DNA of 64,000 nt from Kingdonia uniflora (lineage: Eukaryota > Streptophyta > Magnoliopsida > Ranunculales > Circaeasteraceae). How positions within the stretch are numbered: the first letter of the stretch is position 1; each line of letters begins with the position of its first letter. The notes under the pieces were generated by a model that had not been told where the DNA came from, searched no databases, and worked only from the letters and a program-made list of their open reading frames with translations. Position numbers and translations under genes: made by a program. The DNA is taken from the NCBI GenBank assembly GCA_014058105.1, contig JACGCM010001655.1, positions 1,860,001 through 1,924,000 of the forward strand, read 5' to 3'. Of the stretch, positions 47,843-60,083 are shown in pieces.

Positions 47843-49854
47843 TATGCCATGAGAATCAATCTCAGCAGTTGATCACCCTACCCTACACATATTGAGGAAA
47901 ATATATGGTTTAGTTTATAACACAGCCGTTAGATCATGAGGATTATTTTGTCTATTCTCAAAATTTATTTAATACTAAGATGCCCCCATTTCGTAAATAC
48001 CAAATCCTATACAAAATAGGCATCTCAATCATAATTAACTTTTGAAATGGTGGGTATAAATGGAAGTCCACCCCACAAATTTTCTCCACTACAAAATAAT
48101 GAGTTTTTTAGGAATTCAGAATACAAAATTAGGGGTATTTTGGTAAGCCCAACTCGAATATTCCTTAATCCAAACCTAAATTTGCCAAATGATTTGGCTT
48201 CTATGTCTTCGTCATTTCCTCTTCGCCCTAGTTCTCATATTCAAAATATTCATTGATCGAAGGCGATCGAAGCTTCAATACTCCAAGAGCACGTCATCTC
48301 AATCTGATGATGCGCAACGGTGGAAGATGAAGGTCTATAAAATTATTTATAATTCACCTTAACCTACACCTCCCTCTGTCTTCTCTGTAAATTGACCTTC
48401 TAGGGTTTCCAATTCTCACTCATAGATTCACCTCTCGAAGACTTAGATCTCAACATTTGATTTGATTTTAATCAGTTTCACTGGCTACCATCCTCGAATT
48501 CATCAAAATCCCTGAATGCTCTGCCTTTCAATCATCAAATACCTCACCATCACTGATGATGGCTTCATCAATTTCAAATATCTCCAACACTCGCAAATCC
48601 GGTGGGTTATAGAAATTCAATAGTCTTAAACTCTAGTTACGGTACTAGAGGAGCGCGGTGGCATCGGCGGTGCTGAAGAAAGCGAGGGTTGTTCGCCGAG
48701 GAGATGAGGTGGTTTTTGAAGCTCAGGAAACTGCTCTGGAAGGTTTGGTTTTTTTTTTAATTCCATTTCATTCCTGTTGGTCTTGTTGCTTAGTGTAAAT
48801 TAAGAGGAATTGAAATATTTTAGGATTTATTGGCTTAGAGTTGTTATAGTATGGATATGATGAAACAGTTTAATGGGTATTGTGGTTTATATTCAGTTCC
48901 CAATTTGGAAGTTGAAAAGGGATCAAACCTGTAATATTAGCAATGAAAGAAGAGTAGGAGACTATGGCTAAGATCTACAAAAGTAGTACGGTGATCCAGA
49001 GTGTAGGTAGGTAATCTATTCAATAGAAGAAATGATTTTTGGGATATTATAATAGATTCACTCAATTTATAATCATCTAAAAAGATTAGGATGATTTATT
49101 CTTCAACAACTAGGGCCAATAAGAAATCTATGCCTACTATTTAAGAGTGGGGACATTTCTCGCCCAACGAACTAACTAGATAACATTTTTTTCTATTGAA
49201 GGTGTCACTGACGCGAATGAGAATTAGTGAACCATGTTCATCCTCTTTGTGTGGTTATTATTAGGTTTGGAGTATTGCATCTGATAACATGTTACTTTGA
49301 TAGTATCTAAAATTGTGACAAAAGTTTTCAACAGTTGGTCTATTGGAAGGTTGCCGTCAGTACTGTGTTAGTTAAGAAAAAAAGAATTCATTCAATGAAG
49401 AATATTGCAATATTATCTTCTTTCCTGGGATTACAATTATCATCTTGAAGATTAAGGGGATCTCCTCCTCTTGAAGCAAAGCATATGTGATAATATATGT
49501 ATTTTTTTCTTAGGATTTTATGTCTGGGTGGTGGGAGATATGTGACATGAATCATTCTTGAGGGTTGTCAGTACCTTTGAGTATCCATCTTGGAGATTAT
49601 GGGAATACTCTTCTCTCAGAGCAAAGGGTAGGAATCTCAGAGGTATCTTTAAAGATTTCATGTCTAGGCAATGGGAGATATGTGACATAACCCATCCTTG
49701 AGGTTTATTAGTAGCAATTGATCAAATATAACCTCATCGTTGATCTTAATAAAAATAGGATAAGGAGAAGGCAAGTTCAAAAAATGATGCGAGTAACAAC
49801 TTTTTTTGCATTAGATTCACGACTAACATTTTCTTATGTCCAAGATATTCTAGC
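47843..49854 (+). repeat. Copy B, left part of duplicated PGI/COX unit (with boundary module 3)
   Basis: Collinear with 29,201-31,195. It starts at the boundary module TATGCCATGAGAATCAATCT. Contains the ATG-started segment near 48,200 and the transit-peptide-like exon candidate around 48,560-48,740, both with stops. From here the copy continues without a break into PGI exons, so B has the more ancestral order. Confidence 0.85.
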
Positions 49855-50951
49855 ACTGTTGATTCTACGAGTGCAGCTCATATTATAAGTTTGCTATGCT
49901 ACTTAACACTTATTTATGATCAAGCGGTATTTTACCCCTTTGCTGACTTAAGATGAAATATGTTTTATCCATTGCATCTTAGTTGAAGCCGTTACAAGAT
50001 TAATGGGTAAACCTACTGAGTTGCCTAGCTGAAAAAGCTCCTAAAATCAAATATTTCGATTTTATTTCCAAAATTTAGAACTGAAATGTTTGATATGTGG
50101 AATTATTCTAGGCGTACTAAGCAGAGCTATAATCTCATTTTTAGTCTAAACATAAAAGTATTTTATATGTACTTTATAGTTAATTTTTGTTTTATCTTCT
50201 CTAAATGTGTCTTGACGCATATTATATAAATAACTCTCTTATGTTTGTGGTGGGTTTGTTAAGTGAAAGAAGAATGTGTATTGAGCGGATTGTATTGTGT
50301 TGTCCTTTTCTTCAGATACAGTTTTCTTCTTGGCTTAATAACTAGATAGTATTGCTTATTTTCATTATGGTTTCAAATATTCACTAAGACAAACATACTT
50401 TATTTGATAGGACAACTGATATTTATTCCTTTTCCGTGAAGTATATTGAGGGATGCTAGGGTGGAATGGCTTAAAGTGCTACACTCAACTTCCCAGGTGA
50501 AATTCCCTGTGTTGAACATGCTCACTCACATGATCCTATAATACTTGGGGCAACCTAGTTCCATGTGTGCAAGAAAAACCTTAGATCCTATTTTAAGGAA
50601 CAAATCGTTAAAATTAATGCAATAACTATCCTATAAGTCACCGAGTAGGATGAATTGTGTTTGTATGTCAAGCACGGAATCACTAACACATCTATACAAT
50701 CAAGTCAGTAAAGTTGTTTCATGTTTGACACTGAGTTTCTCCATGCAACTCTTTCAAAAGTGCTTCTTAGGATTGTACAAATATATCTTCTACTTAGGGA
50801 GAGTAACGTGTGAGTATGCATTTCATCCATGTCATTAGATGTTGCTAACTTTAACTAGTCAAGTTGTTCTTTAATAATCCATGTTACATTGTAGTTGGTT
50901 TTTAAGGTTTTTGGATGGCGTGTAATGGTCTTTTTCTTCTTCTCGAGACAG

Positions 50952-53900
50952 ATAAGGTTCGTTGATAACACAGATCCAGCTGGAATTGATCATCAAATTG
51001 CACAACTTGGATCTGAGTTGCTTCTACTCTTGTGATCGTTATCTCGATTGTTTACCTGGAAACTGCAAATTTTTTAAAAAAAAGAGGGCTAAATGTTTTT
51101 AATTTATGGTTATTCTGTACATTTAATCTAGAAAATATTATGCTTATGAAATGTCTCTTAATTTGCTTGTACAGAGTGGAGGTACCCCTGAAACTCGTAA
51201 TGGTTTATTGGAAGTGCAAAAGGCTTTTCGTGATGCTGGTCTGGATTTCTCAAAACAGGTCTTAATCTCAGGGTCATGTTTCTGCTTTTTTCTTCTCTCT
51301 AGATGAAGTTAAGTTCCCATATCGACCCCCTCAACCCCCAATACACACCGACCCAACGCTTGTTAGTGCATTAGGCAGTTATCGTATGTTTAAGCAAATG
51401 TCCATGCTTTATTTCATCTAGCTTACTCAAACTACATTAGACCCTCAAGATCATATCTGTTGATTTCATTCCTTAAGTATATCCTTGTTGTACGGTGAAT
51501 TAGTACCGCGAAGTTTGTGAGTTATTACTTTCACTGTGTTGAGAATGTGCTCCTAGCTATTTCTGACTCCAGTACGTCTTGATAAAGCATAGACGAGCAG
51601 ATATACATTATAGAAACAAATTCCTTTTGTTTAGTACTTGTCTACTTGAGATCGTAAAGCCTAAAGGTTTGTTTCATTACTTGATTCAAATTATGATATG
51701 TCAACCAAGTAAAAAAAAGAACCCTGTAAACTACCAATGCATTGTTGCCTTGATTTCATTATGTTTTTAGTTCGTTACATTATTCTTGTCTATCATTTGG
51801 AACTGCCCTGAGTTCATTTGAACTGTTTGTGACCCTCAACATTACTGGCTGGAATTCCTCTAAAGTTTGCGCGAATGTCACTAAGAACCGCAAAATTAAA
51901 TGAATCTCTTTCTGAAGTGTCCAAAAGCTCGAGTGATTTTTCCAGAAATTTATCATATAACAATTTTTCTTGTTTGTTGTCCTTATAAAATATTATTGCT
52001 ATTGAATTGTTGTCAAACTGAATATATATTTACCAATTGAATTGTTGCCAAGAAGCTCCCAAGTTATTTATATAATTATATTGTAGGGTGTTGCTATTAT
52101 ACAAGAGAATTCTAATATATTGCTTGCCAATGGATTCTTATGCAGGGTGTTGCTATTACACAAGAGAATTCTTTATTGGATAATACAGCAAGAATTGAGG
52201 GTTGGGTGGCAAGATTTCCTATGTTTGACTGGGTGGGAGGTAGAACCTCTTAAATGTCTGCAGTGGGTCTATTACCAGCTGCCCTCCAGGTACTCTTATT
52301 ATATTTAGTGATTGGCATTTTGAGTAAATTATTTTTCAATTTAGAGTATTTTGACTATATCTAAAACTCTAAGCTCATTCAGGGAATTGATATTAGAGAA
52401 ATGCTTACTGGTGCGTCATTAATGGACGAGGCAAACCGGACAACTGTGGTAAAGATCGACTAATGATTTCTTTAAGTTATATTTACGTTTTGACAATATA
52501 CAAAATTCCCAATAATATTATATCCAAACTCATATTGTAAATAATTATAAGGACAACTGTGTGATTTGAATTGTACATCCATCTTTTTTAGCTACAATAT
52601 CCTACTAATTATGAGATTCAGGACCTGAATTTTCCTGACTATTGATCTAATGATATTACTTCCATCTTTGTTCAAGAGAAGCAATTACCCAATAACAATC
52701 TATCTACAGTCCAATTTCTATTCTTAAGAGTTTTAACTGACTTTTTGACAAAGTTGGCTTTAAGACTTTACACTGCATCTCCTCCTATGATTCTCAATCC
52801 TAGGTAAATGGACAGTTTGTTCATTTGTTGGCTTTAGCCCTCATTATGCTCTTCAATTAACCACAGAAGCTGCCCCACGTATCTGTGACTACCTTTCACT
52901 GTCAAGCACAGAACTTTCTGTAGTATCCACTATGTTTTACCATGCATATGTAATTTTATAGATTTACCATCATTCTTTGCTTTATTTAGGTTGTTTTCTT
53001 CAAAGATCTAATTATTGTCACCTATTCCCTTCTTTTTCTTTTTAGAAAGATGAAATAATTGAATTTTATTTGTTTTCTGATATTCCTCCAGCTGAAAGAT
53101 AACCTTGCAGCTTTACTGGCATTATGCTGGTACTGGGCCTCCGATGGAAAGGGATCTAAGGTTTACCTTCTAAATATTTTCTTCTTTTACTTTGTGAGCT
53201 TATTGTTGAAGTAACTTTTGAACTGTTTGCTGGTACTTTTATTTTACAGGATATGGTCGTTCTCCCATACAAGGATAGCCTATTACTTTTTAGTAGGTAT
53301 TTGCAACAGTTGGTCATGGAATCAATTGGTAAAGAGTATGACCTAAGGGCAAATTGGGTATGCATACAAGCCCTCTATCTTAAGATTAACACTGCATTCT
53401 TTCCCAATCTGCTATTTTTGAATTACCGTTTTACGGTTTTAAAATTCGTTAGAGTATAGCTACATTAGAAGCTAGGTCAAATGATGGTTGTACCATTTTG
53501 ATAGAAAGTGGAGACAGTTTAGGGTCCGCGGTGATTATGTTGGTATTTATTGACAAAAGTATAGATACTATTGGCTTATTAATGCAAATTTTTGTTGACA
53601 GGTGAATCAAGGGCTTACAGTTTATGGAAATAAAGGGAGCACTGACCAACATGTGTAAGTTTTAAATAGCTCTTTCTCTTATGTATTATATATAATATTA
53701 TTAAGCGTAAAGAAAGTGTAACTCTAACATGCTGTTAAACTTTTCTGTACAACTACATTCAACATTTGAGGGACGGAGTACCCAACTTCTTTGTAACCTT
53801 TATTGAAGTTTTACGCGATAGGCTCCCTGGTTATGACTAGGAGCTTGAACCGGATGTGATATGTGGTGATTACCTTTTTGGAATGTTACAGGTTTCTTTT

Positions 53901-54980
53901 CTAAATTTTGTTATTCTCATTTGTAACTACACATTTGCATTTGGAAATTTTAGCTCATGCCAAAAAGATATAGCTTCAATCTACTATTTATTAGATATCA
54001 GTGTCTTAGGTCGAACTTTTTCTTGGCATTGACATAGCTAATCAGGAAAGAAAGATGTTAGCTTGCTACTTCTCATATACTTGAAAGATGTGTCTCTGAC
54101 TTGTGGGATGATTACAAAAGTTGTATTAATTACTAATCACTAATTCAAGAAGTACATTGCTTATTGCATTTTCCTGTGTATTACTTTATCCTTCAGAGAT
54201 AATCTCAAGTTTATACAGGGAATGAGGTCAGCGCTGTACTCTAATGACCGCGAGTCCATTACAGTTACAGTGCAAGAAGTGACCACTAGATCGGTGGGTG
54301 CTCTAATAGCTCTTTACGAGCGAGCTGTTGGGATCTATGCATCACTTGTCAATATCAAGGACTACCACCAGCCAGGTACATTTGTTTGGTTTATTTTCTT
54401 GCCATACTATTCATGTTAAAGAGAAGATCTTAAATTCAATTTTTTAGCTATCTCAAAGATGTTCTGCAACTCCTTATCCACAAGTTAATACAACCCTTTT
54501 AATAAAACTTTTTGAATATTCAAGGATCTCCCGAAGCTTGGGTAGCACCTGTATAAGAGGAAAATGATCTTTTATTCTCCAATTCCCTAAATAAATGATC
54601 TTTGCATTTTCTGTTCTCATTGAAATTGTTCCAAAGCCTCGGTCATGTATATATATTTTAACGAATACATCACTAATTATTTAAGTCATCATAGCATCTT
54701 AATTTAACGTCTATACTGGAATCCATATGTTACTTTATGTTCTAAATTACAATTAATGTGTTCTATTTTAATTGAGATTGATCCTTATGAGGCAATCCAA
54801 CTTCTACATTCTTGATCCTAAAGTTCCCCTAATACAAAGGAGATTCACTATTTAATTCGAACTGGCCTTGCCAAATTATGGTCTTACATATTTATAACAA
54901 GGAGCTCATCCTCCACATCTTCTGTCTATAGCCTCTGTTTGATGAAATTTCAGGTGTAGAGGCTGGGAAAAAGACTGATT
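50952..54980 (+). pseudogene. PGI1: Plastid glucose-6-phosphate isomerase pseudogene (copy B)
   Basis: Exons with canonical splice sites encode the middle and 3' part of plastid [23 protein letters not shown] (50,952-51,049), [18 protein letters not shown] (51,175-51,258), [20 protein letters not shown] (52,146-52,289), [20 protein letters not shown] (52,383-52,448), LKDNLAALLALCWYW (53,092-53,160), [20 protein letters not shown] (53,250-53,357), VNQGLTVYGNKGSTDQH (53,602-53,654), [16 protein letters not shown] (53,753-53,891), [17 protein letters not shown] (54,219-54,375) and GVEAGKK (54,954 on). The SGGTPET sugar-phosphate loop and GNKGSTDQH segment are present. Lesions: a one-base deletion near 51,020, TAA at 52,251, TAG at 53,838, and lost splice sites at 51,050 and 53,752. 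The first half and last exons are missing. Confidence 0.92.
52085..52174 (+). repeat. Partial exon duplication in a PGI intron
   Basis: The exon start GGTGTTGCTATTACACAAGAGAATTC (52,146 on) is preceded 60 bases upstream by a near-identical copy (52,086-52,112) with one base different. The upstream copy has its own AG and may compete as an acceptor. Confidence 0.85.
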
Positions 54981-55509
54981 GTTTGGTTGCCAGTTTGATG
55001 ATTATTCAATGATTGAGGGAATCATAGTTTATTAATGTTAGTAGATACTGTTATGATATGAGAAGTACTCGAGGAGTTCATGCAATTGGTGTTAAGAAGA
55101 TGGTGGGACATGGTGCCCATGCTGATAAGCCATACTTGCATGGAAAACATATGTATAACTTGGACAGGATGAAATATCAACGTGTGAAGATTCCAATTTT
55201 TGTGTTTACTTGCTTCAGTATTGGAGTGGTTGTTCCTGTTTATGTCGTCATTTTCCAGCAAAGGAAGACTGCCTCTACTTGACTGCTTCCATGCTTTTGG
55301 TGGTATGGTATGGATGTTCAAGTATTAGTACTTGAATGATGTTTGTTTGAACATGTTTCTTTTTGGACTTCCTTTCGCTGCTTTAATAATACCATATTTG
55401 TTGGGATTACTTGGTGATGCTAATTCTATTCTAAAAACGTAGAGAACTCCTATCAATACTACATTTTGTTGACTTTGTTTTTGCCATTGATGATATCATT
55501 AATATGCAC
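54166..55509 (+). repeat. Copy B, right part of duplicated PGI/COX unit
   Basis: Collinear with 31,196-32,285 and, after the LINE, with 39,401-39,690. It ends at the gypsy LTR start (55,510), which interrupts the shared sequence GATATCATTAATATGCAC. Confidence 0.88.
55058..55282 (+). CDS. Small mitochondrial COX VIIc-like membrane protein, intact frame
   Basis: A 74-codon frame encodes MRSTRGVHAIGVKKMVGHGA, then YLHGKHMYNLDRMKYQRVK, a single hydrophobic segment (about residues 45-64, IFVFTCFSIGVVVPVYVVIF) and a short basic tail QQRKTAST. An Arg/Lys/His-rich N-terminus, a Tyr-Asn-Leu-Asp motif and one membrane span are like the small plant cytochrome c oxidase VIIc-type subunits of the inner mitochondrial membrane; the family name is from memory and tentative. 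No stop or frameshift is seen, unlike its copy at 32,130/39,401. It lies 80 bases after a truncated PGI exon, uninterrupted by introns, so it may be a retrocopy or a captured single-exon piece. Confidence 0.5.
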   Translation: MRSTRGVHAIGVKKMVGHGAHADKPYLHGKHMYNLDRMKYQRVKIPIFVFTCFSIGVVVPVYVVIFQQRKTAST

Positions 55510-56617
55510 TGATTGATTATAAGCAGACGTCCTAAAAGACTTGGGGTGCGAATTATACTTCGAGTAAGCGGGGTCGTATCCCAAGAGACTTGGGGTGCGA
55601 ATTATACTTCGAGTTACTAGTTTTATCCAATAACAATGAATTTGAGTAGGTTTCGAACTAAAAAAAGAAGAAATAAACAATATCGTAAGATAAGTTGGAG
55701 TGAGAACCAAGGCTTAGATTCCACTCTACCCTTTGTAACCGTGAGATAGCATAAATTATTAAAGTAAATTACGAGTTCCCGTATCGCATATCTTTGGTCG
55801 GGTATATGCAATACATCAAAAGATAAAAGAGATTTAGTGATTGGGAACTACCTATAAACCAACTTACTCAACCATGGTCCGGTTGATGTGCATGGATTAT
55901 GTTCTCTTCTCCATGTACCTAACCTATCTTGTTATGGTCAAACAAGATGGTTACTTAGATTCATTACTCCTCCTAATCCTAGCTATGGTCAAACATAGGA
56001 CGAAGGAATAGGAATATGCAATATTTGGGGATAAAGAGAAGGTAATTACTCTAACTAAGCTGCACAATCTATACTAAGGCTATATTAGGTGGAGCTTCAT
56101 CTAGCCTTGGCTAAGAAGATTAGTTACTTATCCTTTTGATCATTGCTATACTACTATTACTACGATAAAAGTAAACGACAAGAACAAGAGAGAAAGAATA
56201 ACCATTATTGCTTAAACTTTGATATTACACTCTCTAAGATCATCTCTCATGGGTGGGATTCACCTCATATTTATAGAGTATAGGAAGGGTTACAAAATAT
56301 CACCATTAATATAAAATCTCCTAAACAATGCTTAAAATCATGCATAGATATTATAACTCATGAAAATAACATCTATATTTAATTCTCTTCAATGGGCTTC
56401 TATGCATAGGCCTTTGGTTGACAACTTCAAATGAGAATCATTGTTGGAGTACATCACCCTTGTTCTTCGTTAAAAACTGAAAAAATGTACGACTTGTTTA
56501 TCATGTGACCTATTTCTGTAAATACAAACAAAAGCACTTATAGTGTCACATTTATTTAATAAATGACTAGGTAGATATAAATTTAGGAGTTGTACACGTA
56601 AATATTACGTGTCTATC
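55510..56617 (-). repeat. 3' LTR of the Athila/Tat-like element
   Basis: Reads TGATTGATTA at the left and GTGTCTATCA at the right, i.e. TG...CA. Directly to the right AATACCCCCGAACTT is, on the minus strand, AAGTTCGGGGGTATT, a typical polypurine tract of this lineage. Length about 1.1 kb. The partner LTR is not in the window, so the left edge rests on the break in homology with copy A. Confidence 0.75.
55534..55615 (+). repeat. Tandem repeat at LTR edge
   Basis: The unit AGACTTGGGGTGCGAATTAT followed by ACTTCGAGT occurs twice with a 50-base period (55,537 and 55,587). Confidence 0.9.
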
Positions 56618-56631
56618 AAATACCCCCGAAC

Positions 56632-58012
56632 TTATATTTTGCTAGTCCTCGAGCAAAAGTAAACAAAAACAATTTTTGCATGTCACACGGTTACATTTAG
56701 CGTATGCAACAAGCCGTTAAACCCCCAAGTTTAGCCTGGTGAACGAGTGTTGTCTCGTGAGGGTTTGCAGTGACTATACCCACAAAAGTCAATAATGACA
56801 TTTTAAACAATTCTAGAATATATATGACTCATTTCCTGTGAACTTATCCTTACTTAATTGTGACAAAAATATACTAATGAAAAAATCCTTAAACATATTA
56901 TTTTCCTAAGTATACCAACAAATATTTTAAGCTTATTCGAAACTAGAGGTACTACCTCAAGATTAGAAAGAGATTCAAATATTTTTCTTTAGCTATATTT
57001 GAGTGTACAATGAAAATAGTTTTATCGCCTAATACGTTGTCTAGAATAATTTACTCAGTTTTTTGGTAGTCTAGTTCTTACTAAAATAAATTCATCAGTC
57101 AGTTCGACAAGTGCCTTAGTCAATTCGTATTCCTAAAATTTTACTTTTTCTTTTCTTTTCTTTTGTAAGCCTTTTCTTTTGAGTACTTTATTTCTTACTG
57201 AAACCTCCGTAACAAGGAGTTTTCGATCGATAATCCCTGCCAATTGGCTAAGGTAGCCAGAGTGTGGTGCCTCGTCATGACCTAGACTCAGAATTCTTAC
57301 AAGTAATATTTTCTTATGCTCCTTTCACATAGTTTATGGTCAAACTCGAGATTGGTGATAATTTTTCCTCTTTCAGTTCTTAATCATGCGAGTAGCCTTG
57401 CGGCGTGAAAGTTTTTAGAGCACATTTGGGTTTTTTTTTTCTTCTTAGGAATGATCTTATTCTTAGACAGTTGTCTCCCTTGTAGCAAACTATTCCTAAT
57501 ATAAATGCTAAATTTCCATTATACTGAGCAAAAATCTATTGAAGGTATTAATTGCAAAACTACAGTGAAGTGGAAGTTTTCAAAATATGCCAAGTTAACT
57601 TGAATTAGTCGTTAATAAAAGATAGTACATCAAGCTGAAGATATTCCAAAATACTCTAGTGTATACTTGGTGCAATTTCAAAATTTTGATTTTTCCATAA
57701 TAATGATGTTAAGGTAAAATCAGTTTAAGTGTCTGGAAATTCGTAAAAAAATATATCATAAATTGTCAAAGTGCCATTATTTCACTTTTCTTCAAAAAGT
57801 ATATTAAAAATTGGTTTCCTACCCCCAAACTTAAATTAAGCATTACCCTCAATATTTGAGAATAAGAAAATAAATGGAAGAGGAAAACTGAAATTTCTCA
57901 CCTGAATGTGTCAAGGGTTGTCTCCCAAGAAGCGTTAAGTTTACCGTCTTCAGCCAGACGAATGTACCCCCATACTTAATGATTTATAATGGTACTATAG
58001 GGGTACATAATA
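56632..58012 (-). other. Non-coding region between pol and 3' LTR
   Basis: AT-rich sequence with no frame of note and a TTTTCTTTTC run near 57,145. In Athila/Tat elements this space can hold an env-like or antisense ORF; none is visible here. Confidence 0.5.
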
Positions 58013-59211
58013 TCAGCTCTGATATACCAGGTCAACTAGAAAAGTTATCACTTCATAGGAAGTACAAGATTCTAAATACAGTTTTAAACGTTGCCCATCG
58101 ACTTTGAAAGTATTACCGTCTTTAGGATCCTCTACCTCCACGGCTCCATGAGGATAAACAGTTTTAACTACAAAAGGGCCGTACCAATAAGAACGTAATT
58201 TCCTGGGAAATAAACATAGCCGGGAATTGTAGAGTAATACTTTCTTATTAGGCTCAAAAGTTTTGCGAATAATTGACTTATTATAAAAAGCTTTAGTTCG
58301 TTGCTTGTAAATTTTTGAATTTTCATAAGCCTCACGACGAAGTTTGTCAAGTTCAGAAAGTTGAAGTTTTCTATGTGATCCGGCTTTATCCATTTCAAAG
58401 TTAAAGACCTTTGTAGCGTAGAGAGCCTTGTGCTCCAATTCCACAGGTAAGTGACAAGCCTTCCCAAAGACTGTCTATAGGGTGACATACCAATCGGGAT
58501 TTTATAAGCTGTTCGATATGCCCAAAGGGCATCATCAAGACGATCAGACCAATCTTTACGATCGGCTCGAACAATATTTTCTAAAATTCGTTTGATCTCT
58601 CGATTGGATACTTTGATTTTACCACTTGTTTGTGGATGATAAGGTGTGGCAACTTTATGAGTTATGGAGTAGTTTTTCAAAAGATTTTGAAGTTGCAAAA
58701 ATATTTACCACCATCACTAATAATTGCCCGAGGGGTACCTTAACGATTAAAAATAGTTTTCAATTTTTTTTTTAAAATGGTCATTCATTTGGCATGGCAT
58801 TGCCTCAACCCATTTAGAAATATAATCGACGGCAACAAGAATGTAAAGGTACCCACGAGATGAAGGAAATAGGCCCATAAAGTCAATGCCCCAAACATCA
58901 AATAGTTCAACAATAAGGATATTGTTTAAAGGCATCATGTTTTGATGAGAAATATTCACGGTCCTCTGGCACCTATCACATTCAGAACAAAAGGTATGTG
59001 CTTCACAAAAAAGGGTAGGCCAATAAAGATAAGATTGAAGGACTTTTACTGCGGTTTTCTTGGTTCCAAAATGTCCTCCACAAGCTAAGGTATGGAAAAA
59101 TGTGAGTACACTATGGAACTCATCATTTGGGATGCATCTCCTTATTACTTGGTCGGAACAAAACTCATAAAGATAAGGATCGTCCCAACTAAAACGTCTA
59201 ACCTTGTACAA
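58013..59211 (-). pseudogene. Athila/Tat-like integrase
   Basis: The frame 58,747-59,211 has the zinc-binding HHCC remnant (FHTLACGGHFG...CDRCQR), then DVWGIDFMG with the first catalytic Asp and VAVDYISKWVEA. The frame 58,168-58,698 continues with [19 protein letters not shown], where the catalytic Glu (GQAE in relatives) reads Lys, and 58,013-58,444 gives the C-terminal [20 protein letters not shown] and [12 protein letters not shown]...[16 protein letters not shown]. It is inactive by frame breaks and by the altered catalytic residue. Confidence 0.85.
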
Positions 59212-59214
59212 AAA

Positions 59215-60083
59215 TTTGGTTCTATCTTACTTTGACCAATGGGCAGGTAATCGTTGGGTAGCAAGATAATTGACAATATCGACGTACCAAGGCAGTTGTG
59301 AGACAGCCATGAGCTACTCATCAAGAAATGTCTCTAGGATAGGAAGAAAATCTTTAGCACTTTAGATGAGAATTCGAGATAGATGATCCGCAGCCACAAT
59401 CTCAGCACCTTTCTTACCTCGAATTTTGATATCAAACTCTTGTAACAAAAGAATCTATCTAATTAATCGAGGCTTAACATCTTTTTTAAATAATAAATAT
59501 TTTAAGACCGCATGGTCGGTGTAAACAATGATTTTGGATCCAACAAGGTATGAACGAAATTTCCCCAATGCAAACACAATGGCTAATAACTCCTTCTCCG
59601 TGGTGAAGTAATTTAACTATGCGTTATTGAGCGTTCAACTAGCATAGTAAATAATTTGAGGTTTATTATCTACTCTTTGCCCAAAAACCGCTCCAGCAGC
59701 GTAATCTGAAGCGTCGCACATGAGTTCGAAGGGAAGTCCCCAATTGGGTGGTTGGATAATAGGGGCAAAAGTTAATAGAAGTTTGAGCTTTTCAAAAGCT
59801 TCCAAACATGCATCATCAAAGTTGAAATCAATATCCTTAGCAAATAAATTGCACAAGGGATGAGAAATTTTGCTAAAATCTTTGATGAACCGGTGATAAA
59901 ACCCAGCATGCCCCAGAAATGATCGAATGGCCTTAACCGTCCAAGGTGGAGGTAAAGAAGAAATAATGTCGATCTTGGCCTTATTACTTCAATTCCTTTG
60001 TTGGATATAATATGTCCAAGAACTATCCTTTGTGCTACGATGAAGTAACACTTATCCTGGTTTAACACCAAATTGGTTTCTGT
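59215..60083 (-). pseudogene. Athila/Tat-like RNase H and RT C-terminal part
   Basis: Near 60,071 codons read TNLVLNQDKCYFIVAQRIVL then GHIISNKGIEV (RT connection), followed by DDACLEAFEKLKLLLTFAPI and PFELMCDASDYAAGAVFGQR, the RNase H start. Downstream in broken frames come [21 protein letters not shown] and DHAVLKYL, then DHLSRI. RT palm motifs would lie beyond 60,083 and are missing. Confidence 0.82.

Larger units (their letters stand above)
55510..60083 (-). mobile_element. Truncated Ty3/gypsy element, Athila/Tat-like
   Basis: A 3' LTR (55,510-56,617), polypurine tract, 1.4 kb without genes, integrase, RNase H and part of RT are read on the minus strand. The protein style (GHFGTKKTAVKVLQSYLYWP, CDRCQRTVNIS, WGIDFMGLFPSS) is that of Athila/Tat elements. 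The RT start, protease, gag and 5' LTR are missing; at about 60,083 the sequence passes into a LINE. Many stops and frameshifts show decay. Confidence 0.85.

Noticed and set aside
53156..53652. Minus-strand frames of 67-69 codons
   Set aside because: Shadows of PGI exons and introns.
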